Shown here: piece by piece, positions 28,242 to 32,065 of the stretch
Numbering within the stretch: position 1 is the stretch's first letter
Layout: each line of letters starts with the position of its first letter
The notes under the pieces: generated by a model
Databases searched by the model: none
What the model was told of the DNA's origin: nothing
The model's input: the letters and a program-made list of their open reading frames with translations, nothing else
DNA from: Acidimicrobiales bacterium
GTDB lineage: Bacteria > Actinomycetota > Acidimicrobiia > Acidimicrobiales > JAKAVM01
Reading direction: 5' to 3'
NCBI GenBank assembly: GCA_027452005.1
Contig: DAIDHF010000034.1
Location: 1-32,065, forward strand
DNA length: 32,065 nucleotides
Position numbers and translations under genes: made by a program

Positions 28242-29360
28242 TTGGCTCAGACTGAAAATGGCATAACCTATAAAGACTCAGGAGTAAGTATTGAGGCCGG
28301 GGAGCTGTCGGTCTCCAAGATTAGAGACCTGGTCTCATCCACCCATGATGGTAACGTCATCGGGGCCATCGGTGGCTTTGGGGGGCTATACAGATTAGAC
28401 CGGACCGGAATTTCAAATCCCGTGCTGGTTTCCTCCACAGACGGGGTCGGAACCAAGTCATACGTCGCCACCATGACCGGGAGATTCGACACGATCGGTG
28501 TTGACTTAGTGGCCATGTGCGTCGACGACCTGGTATGCACCGGGGCCAGGCCACTGTTCTTGCTCGACTATGTTTCAGTTGAAAGTCTTGATCCACAAAT
28601 CATGCATCAGATTGTCTCGGGGGTTGCAGACGGGTGCAAGCTTGCCAGGTGTTCTCTTATAGGCGGCGAGATGGCCGAACACCCGAGAGAGGTATCCTCG
28701 GACCCAAAAATTACTCCAGATGGGAAGCCGGATAGTTTTTCCTTTGACTTGGCAGGGTTTGCCGTAGGTCTCGTAGATCGAGACAAGATACTCAGTCCAC
28801 AACAGGTTCAAGTCGGTGACGTTCTAATAGGAGTTGGTTCACCCGGGATCAGGTGCAACGGGTACTCACTTGCTCGACACGTCCTTTTCAATCTTGGATC
28901 AAAAAACCTAGACGATCCGGCGTGGGAGTCCAGTCCTTATACCCTGGCGCAAGAGTTGCTCAGGCCATCTGTAATCTACGCCCCAGCAATTGTCGATCTG
29001 GTCTCAAACGTTGAGGTTCACGGGGTTGCTCACATAACCGGTGGGGGTATTTGTGGGAACCTTTCCCGAGTACTACCCAGTGGGGCTCGCGCCCAAGTTT
29101 GCTCGGGGACCTGGGAGGTTCCAAGGATATTTTGTGAGATCCAGGAGATTGGGAACATATCAATCGACGAGATGTCTCGGGTATTCAATCTGGGGATCGG
29201 AATGATCTGTGTGGTTCCACCACATGCAAAACAACCCACTATCGACCTGCTGCAATCAGCAGGTCACCCGGCACACCAGATTGGCACAATAGACATTGGT
29301 GGCCCGGGCCCAGGGTCGGTTATTGACTGGTCCGGGGTGAAAGCCTTGAGAAATTTATAA
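28242..29360 (+). CDS. purM: Phosphoribosylformylglycinamidine cyclo-ligase (AIR synthetase)
   Basis: 372 residues from TTG 28242, with GGAG six bases upstream. It closes the imidazole ring using ATP. VSSTDGVGTKSYVA, VDLVAMCVDDLVCTGARPLFLLDY, GGEMAEHP and GVAHITGGGICGNLSRVLP are the family motifs. After GGEMAEHP there is a stretch PREVSSDPKITPDGKPDSF where many PurMs have only a short PGMY turn. An ATG at 28214 opens a 13-codon peptide in another frame that overlaps the start; it is probably not significant. Confidence 0.96.
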   Translation: MAQTENGITYKDSGVSIEAGELSVSKIRDLVSSTHDGNVIGAIGGFGGLYRLDRTGISNPVLVSSTDGVGTKSYVATMTGRFDTIGVDLVAMCVDDLVCTGARPLFLLDYVSVESLDPQIMHQIVSGVADGCKLARCSLIGGEMAEHPREVSSDPKITPDGKPDSFSFDLAGFAVGLVDRDKILSPQQVQVGDVLIGVGSPGIRCNGYSLARHVLFNLGSKNLDDPAWESSPYTLAQELLRPSVIYAPAIVDLVSNVEVHGVAHITGGGICGNLSRVLPSGARAQVCSGTWEVPRIFCEIQEIGNISIDEMSRVFNLGIGMICVVPPHAKQPTIDLLQSAGHPAHQIGTIDIGGPGPGSVIDWSGVKALRNL

Positions 29361-29440
29361 TTTACTTAGAATGGTTAATCTCATAATTTAGAGGCATAAT
29401 GCTTCCATGTTGTGACCAGTAGGGCGTATCATTGAATTAG

Positions 29441-31570
29441 ATGGTTGACCTAGGATCTGAGTTCGATCAACTTGAGGCTAACGTTGATCTGCACGTCAAA
29501 GATCGTCACACGTCAATCGGACTTACTTCAGACGACCTGGTCAACATGTACTACAAGATGGTCCAGGCACGAAGGCTTGATGAAAAGTTGTGGTCTCTCA
29601 ATCGAATGGGCAAGGCCTCCTTTGCAATCTCCGGTCAAGGCCATGAGGCATGTCAGGTTGCGAGTGCCTGGGCACTAGACAAGGGCCACGACTACGTTTT
29701 GCCCTACTACCGAGATATCGGGGTGGTCCTGGTATGTGGTCTGTCTCCCTATGAGATACTTCTGGGGGCTTTAGGAAGAGGGGATGACCCGTGTTCTGGG
29801 GGTCGTCAGATGCCAAATCACTGGGGGAGTGCGCGGCTTAGAATAATAACCGGGTCCTCGCCAATTGCAACCCATCTCCCGCACGCGGCAGGAATTGGAC
29901 TTGGGGTTCACATGGCCGGAGGTGACGAGGTGGTGGCCTGTTATTTTGGAGATGGGGCGACGTCCAAGGGAGACTTTCATGAGGCTCTCAATTTTGCCTC
30001 AATCTACAAGCTCCCTGTGGTGTTTATCTGTGAAAATAACGGGTACGCAATTTCAGTTCCAATCTCAAAAGAGAGTGCGGTGACAAACATTGCCCAAAAG
30101 GCGTCCAGTTATGATCTTCCAGGGGTAATAGTAGACGGGAACGACGTCTTAGACGTGTACGAGGCCACCAAGGCAGCAGTTGACCGGGCTCGGTCCGGTG
30201 AAGGCCCTACCCTACTTGAGTGCAAGACCTACCGATTCTTGGCTCACACATCAGACGACGACGACAAGGTTTATCGGGCCCGAGACGAAGTAGAGGCTTG
30301 GAAGAAGCATGACCCAATAACAAATCTGAAGCGATATTTACTCGAACAGCGCCTGTTGCCCGAAGCTCTCGAACAAGATCTTATTGAAGAGATCCGCAAG
30401 CAGATTGAAGAGAGTACCCTAGTAGCCGAGGCCCAGCCTGGCCAGGCCCCTGGGGATGTTCAAAAGTGGGTTTTCGCGCCGCAGGAAAAGTTACAGTCGC
30501 CCTACCTGGTTGCAAGCAGCCTGGAGGTCTCACAAAGAGGACCTAGAGAAACTACAGAGCGGACCAATCAGGATCCCGAAGCAGTCCAAGGCACCACGGT
30601 CAATATGATCGAGGCTGTTCGTTACGTACTCGATGAGACCCTCGCCAAAGACCCGGTAGCGCTAATTATGGGTGAGGACGTCGGTACCAAGGGAGGCGTA
30701 TTTGGGGCAACCCGAGGGCTTCTAGACAAGTACGGGTCTGCTCGGGTTCTAGATACTCCACTAGCCGAGTCGTCGATTGTCGGGATAGGGATCGGGCTCG
30801 GCTTTGTGGGCTTTAGACCAATCGTCGAGATTCAGTTTGCTGACTTTATCCACTCGGCCTTTGACCAGATAGTCAGTGAGGCCGCCAGGATCTGCTATAG
30901 GTCCAACGGAGACTTTGTGATGCCTCTCGTGATAAGGGCCCCCTGGGGTGGGGGAGTTCACGGAGCCCTGTATCACTCTCAGTGCATTGAGGCCTTCTAC
31001 GCCCACGTGCCCGGCATGAAAGTTGTCGCCCCGTCAAGTGTTGAGACGACCATCGGGCTGTTTCGCTCGGCGATGGCCGACCCGAATCCGGTTCTGTTCC
31101 TAGAGAATAAGAAGTGTTATCGCAATATCTCAGGGGTTATTCCGCCTGATGATTACACATACCCAATCGGTCGGGCCCAGATCGTCCGACCGGGTTCTGA
31201 CATCTCGGTCATAACATATGGATACCACCGCCATCTGGCACTAGAAGCCGCTGACCGCCTGTCTGAAACGGTGTCGGTAGAGGTAGTCGACTTGGTCTCG
31301 ATCAGCCCCTTGGACAAGGGGACAATCTTAGATTCTGTGGCCAAATGTGGGAGGGCTTTGGTGGTCCATGAGGACAACAGATCCTTTGGGGTTGGCGCCG
31401 AAGTGGCAGCAATCATTGGCGAGGAGGCTTTTTGGAATCTGGAGACCCCGGTCCGCAGACTGGCCATGGTAGACGTGCCAGCGATGCCTTATGCCCCAGA
31501 TCTAGAGCAAGCCGTAACGGTCGGGGTTGACGAGATTACCTCCGAGATCCAGGCCACAATCAACTCCTAA
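29441..31570 (+). CDS. 2-oxoacid dehydrogenase E1, alpha-beta fusion (branched-chain type likely)
   Basis: 709 residues joining both E1 chains in one polypeptide. The alpha half (about 1-345) has the TPP motif GDG at 170-172 through NN at 199-200 and the loop AHTSDDDDKVYR, which matches the branched-chain E1 loop rather than the pyruvate one. A variable linker (about 350-385) leads to the beta half (about 386-709) with MGEDVGTKGGVF, RAPWGGGVHG and HEDNRSFG. It decarboxylates a 2-oxoacid and transfers the acyl group to E2. No E2 or E3 gene lies in the window. ATG 29441 follows a short AT-rich gap; no clear ribosome binding site is seen. Confidence 0.94.
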   Translation: MVDLGSEFDQLEANVDLHVKDRHTSIGLTSDDLVNMYYKMVQARRLDEKLWSLNRMGKASFAISGQGHEACQVASAWALDKGHDYVLPYYRDIGVVLVCGLSPYEILLGALGRGDDPCSGGRQMPNHWGSARLRIITGSSPIATHLPHAAGIGLGVHMAGGDEVVACYFGDGATSKGDFHEALNFASIYKLPVVFICENNGYAISVPISKESAVTNIAQKASSYDLPGVIVDGNDVLDVYEATKAAVDRARSGEGPTLLECKTYRFLAHTSDDDDKVYRARDEVEAWKKHDPITNLKRYLLEQRLLPEALEQDLIEEIRKQIEESTLVAEAQPGQAPGDVQKWVFAPQEKLQSPYLVASSLEVSQRGPRETTERTNQDPEAVQGTTVNMIEAVRYVLDETLAKDPVALIMGEDVGTKGGVFGATRGLLDKYGSARVLDTPLAESSIVGIGIGLGFVGFRPIVEIQFADFIHSAFDQIVSEAARICYRSNGDFVMPLVIRAPWGGGVHGALYHSQCIEAFYAHVPGMKVVAPSSVETTIGLFRSAMADPNPVLFLENKKCYRNISGVIPPDDYTYPIGRAQIVRPGSDISVITYGYHRHLALEAADRLSETVSVEVVDLVSISPLDKGTILDSVAKCGRALVVHEDNRSFGVGAEVAAIIGEEAFWNLETPVRRLAMVDVPAMPYAPDLEQAVTVGVDEITSEIQATINS

Positions 31571-31607
31571 CCAGGTCCAATCCTGTTTGCTAATTCGCCT
31601 ATTTCAG

Positions 31608-31680
31608 TGGTCGGGACCGGCGTCGATCCGGTGACCTCACGCTTTTCAGGCGCGCGCTCTGCCAACTGAGCTACCCGACC
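31608..31680 (-). tRNA. tRNA-Phe (GAA)
   Basis: Read on the minus strand the cloverleaf is complete: acceptor GGTCGGG/CCCGACC, D stem GCTC/GAGC, anticodon stem CGCGC/GCGTG (one G-T pair) around loop CTGAAAA with anticodon GAA, T stem ACCGG/CCGGT. The discriminator base is A and CCA is not encoded. The T-loop is ATCGACG, with A where T54 is usual. It lies 37 bases past the E1 gene and points toward it; no terminator is obvious. Confidence 0.93.
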
Positions 31681-31800
31681 AGGGTGATTTTCAATTCTCT
31701 AGTCTGACACAACTGAGTCACGCCGTGCTAGTTCTAGGGTCTCGGGGGTAACCAGGGTAGTTCTATAACTCCGTCAGCAAATCTAAGTGCAATTCGTCTC

Positions 31801-31833
31801 CCTAAAAGACCAGGAACTCAAGGCTCTTTTAGG
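31801..31833. repeat. 9-bp perfect inverted repeat in the gap after tRNA-Phe
   Basis: CCTAAAAGA (31801-31809) and TCTTTTAGG (31825-31833) are exact reverse complements with a 15-base loop. It is A/T-rich and lies in the otherwise featureless 31681-31920 stretch, where I see no gene or promoter I can support. It could be a bidirectional terminator, or a relic of an element end. Confidence 0.4.
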
Positions 31834-31924
31834 CCTCTTCGTTAGTGGCAATTACTTTAAAGCATTTCTCACAATAGATCTAAGTTAAAGAGCTTTCGCA
31901 GATAGCTGGATCACTGGTAGCCAT

Positions 31925-32065
31925 CAAGTTACCCCGAGGGGACTGGCGGCTTCAGCCGTCAGGGGAATCGGGGTTCGGGGCGACGCCCCGGGGCGTCACA
32001 CCCGAGGTGTACAGTGGATGGCAACGGGATTGGACGGGTCCTTCAAGCGCCTGTAGGGGAATGGC
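31925..32065 (+). ncRNA. Hairpin-dense structured RNA candidate, HEARO/omega-RNA-like, cut by the window end
   Basis: Consecutive stems pack this stretch with almost no free sequence. CCCCGA (31932-31937) pairs with TCGGGG (31968-31973) and encloses an 8-bp hairpin (31943-31950 with 31955-31962, loop TTCA). Next come CGGGGC/GCCCCG (31976-31990, loop GAC), ACACC/GGTGT (31998-32010, loop CGA) and a closing TACAG/CTGTA (32010-32014 with 32051-32055). The base composition jumps sharply from the AT-rich flank. No ORF is supported in it. Position and layout fit the RNA that precedes IscB-type HNH nucleases in IS200/605-like elements; the nuclease would start just beyond the window. The strand is inferred from this comparison. 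A TnpB right end read on the minus strand is the alternative. Confidence 0.45.

Noticed and set aside
28214-28255. 13-codon frame overlapping the purM start
   Set aside because: No ribosome binding site is placed for its ATG; the GGAG at 28232 fits purM TTG 28242 instead.
31950-32065. Minus-strand frame of about 38 codons reading in from the right edge (possible TnpB C-terminus)
   Set aside because: The residues show no TnpB zinc-ribbon or RuvC motif, and the stretch is packed with hairpins; I kept TnpB right end only as an alternative explanation.

Overview
The window looks like a chromosomal segment of a moderate-GC actinobacterium, most likely an Acidimicrobiia relative. The evidence is a secreted protein built from GYW...GGVFAFG repeats (an architecture I associate with that class), an HspR/HAIR-controlled dnaK-grpE-dnaJ-hspR operon, actinobacterial-type PurF and PII proteins, and frequent TTG/GTG starts. 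The taxonomic call is an inference from gene content, not from a marker comparison.

Region 1 (1-5500) is visibly AT-richer and looks accessory. A secreted repeat protein on the minus strand is preceded by an overlapping 68-codon ORF. Divergent from it is a very large LuxR-family ATPase regulator (LAL/MalT-like) whose natural start appears to be a non-canonical ATA. Region 2 (5570-9000) holds a stand-alone cyclic-nucleotide-binding protein, an amtB-glnB ammonium pair, and a 2,3-BPG-dependent phosphoglycerate mutase. Region 3 (9100-13707) is the heat-shock operon, with a near-perfect HAIR operator upstream of dnaK.

Region 4 (13754-29360) is a purine biosynthesis cluster: purA, purD, purE, purB, purC, purS, purQ, purL, purF and purM. 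It covers the PRPP-to-AMP route except for purN, purK and purH, which are not in this window. The cluster is interrupted by a minus-strand putative lipoprotein, a PHP-domain phosphoesterase, a 14-TM type MFS exporter (minus) and an anchored Pro/Ser-rich protein (minus). purC-purS and purQ-purL overlap by 4 bases and purS-purQ are only a few bases apart, so purCSQL is one translationally coupled unit that forms the FGAM synthase complex.

Region 5 (29441-32065) contains a fused E1alpha-E1beta 2-oxoacid dehydrogenase and a minus-strand tRNA-Phe(GAA). At the right edge there is a gene-free, hairpin-dense GC-rich block (about 31925-32065) that resembles a mobile-element-associated structured RNA: a HEARO/omega-RNA-like scaffold that would precede an IscB-type nuclease lying just outside the window. 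This right-edge block is the most interesting unexplained signal here, but its identity cannot be proved without the sequence to the right.
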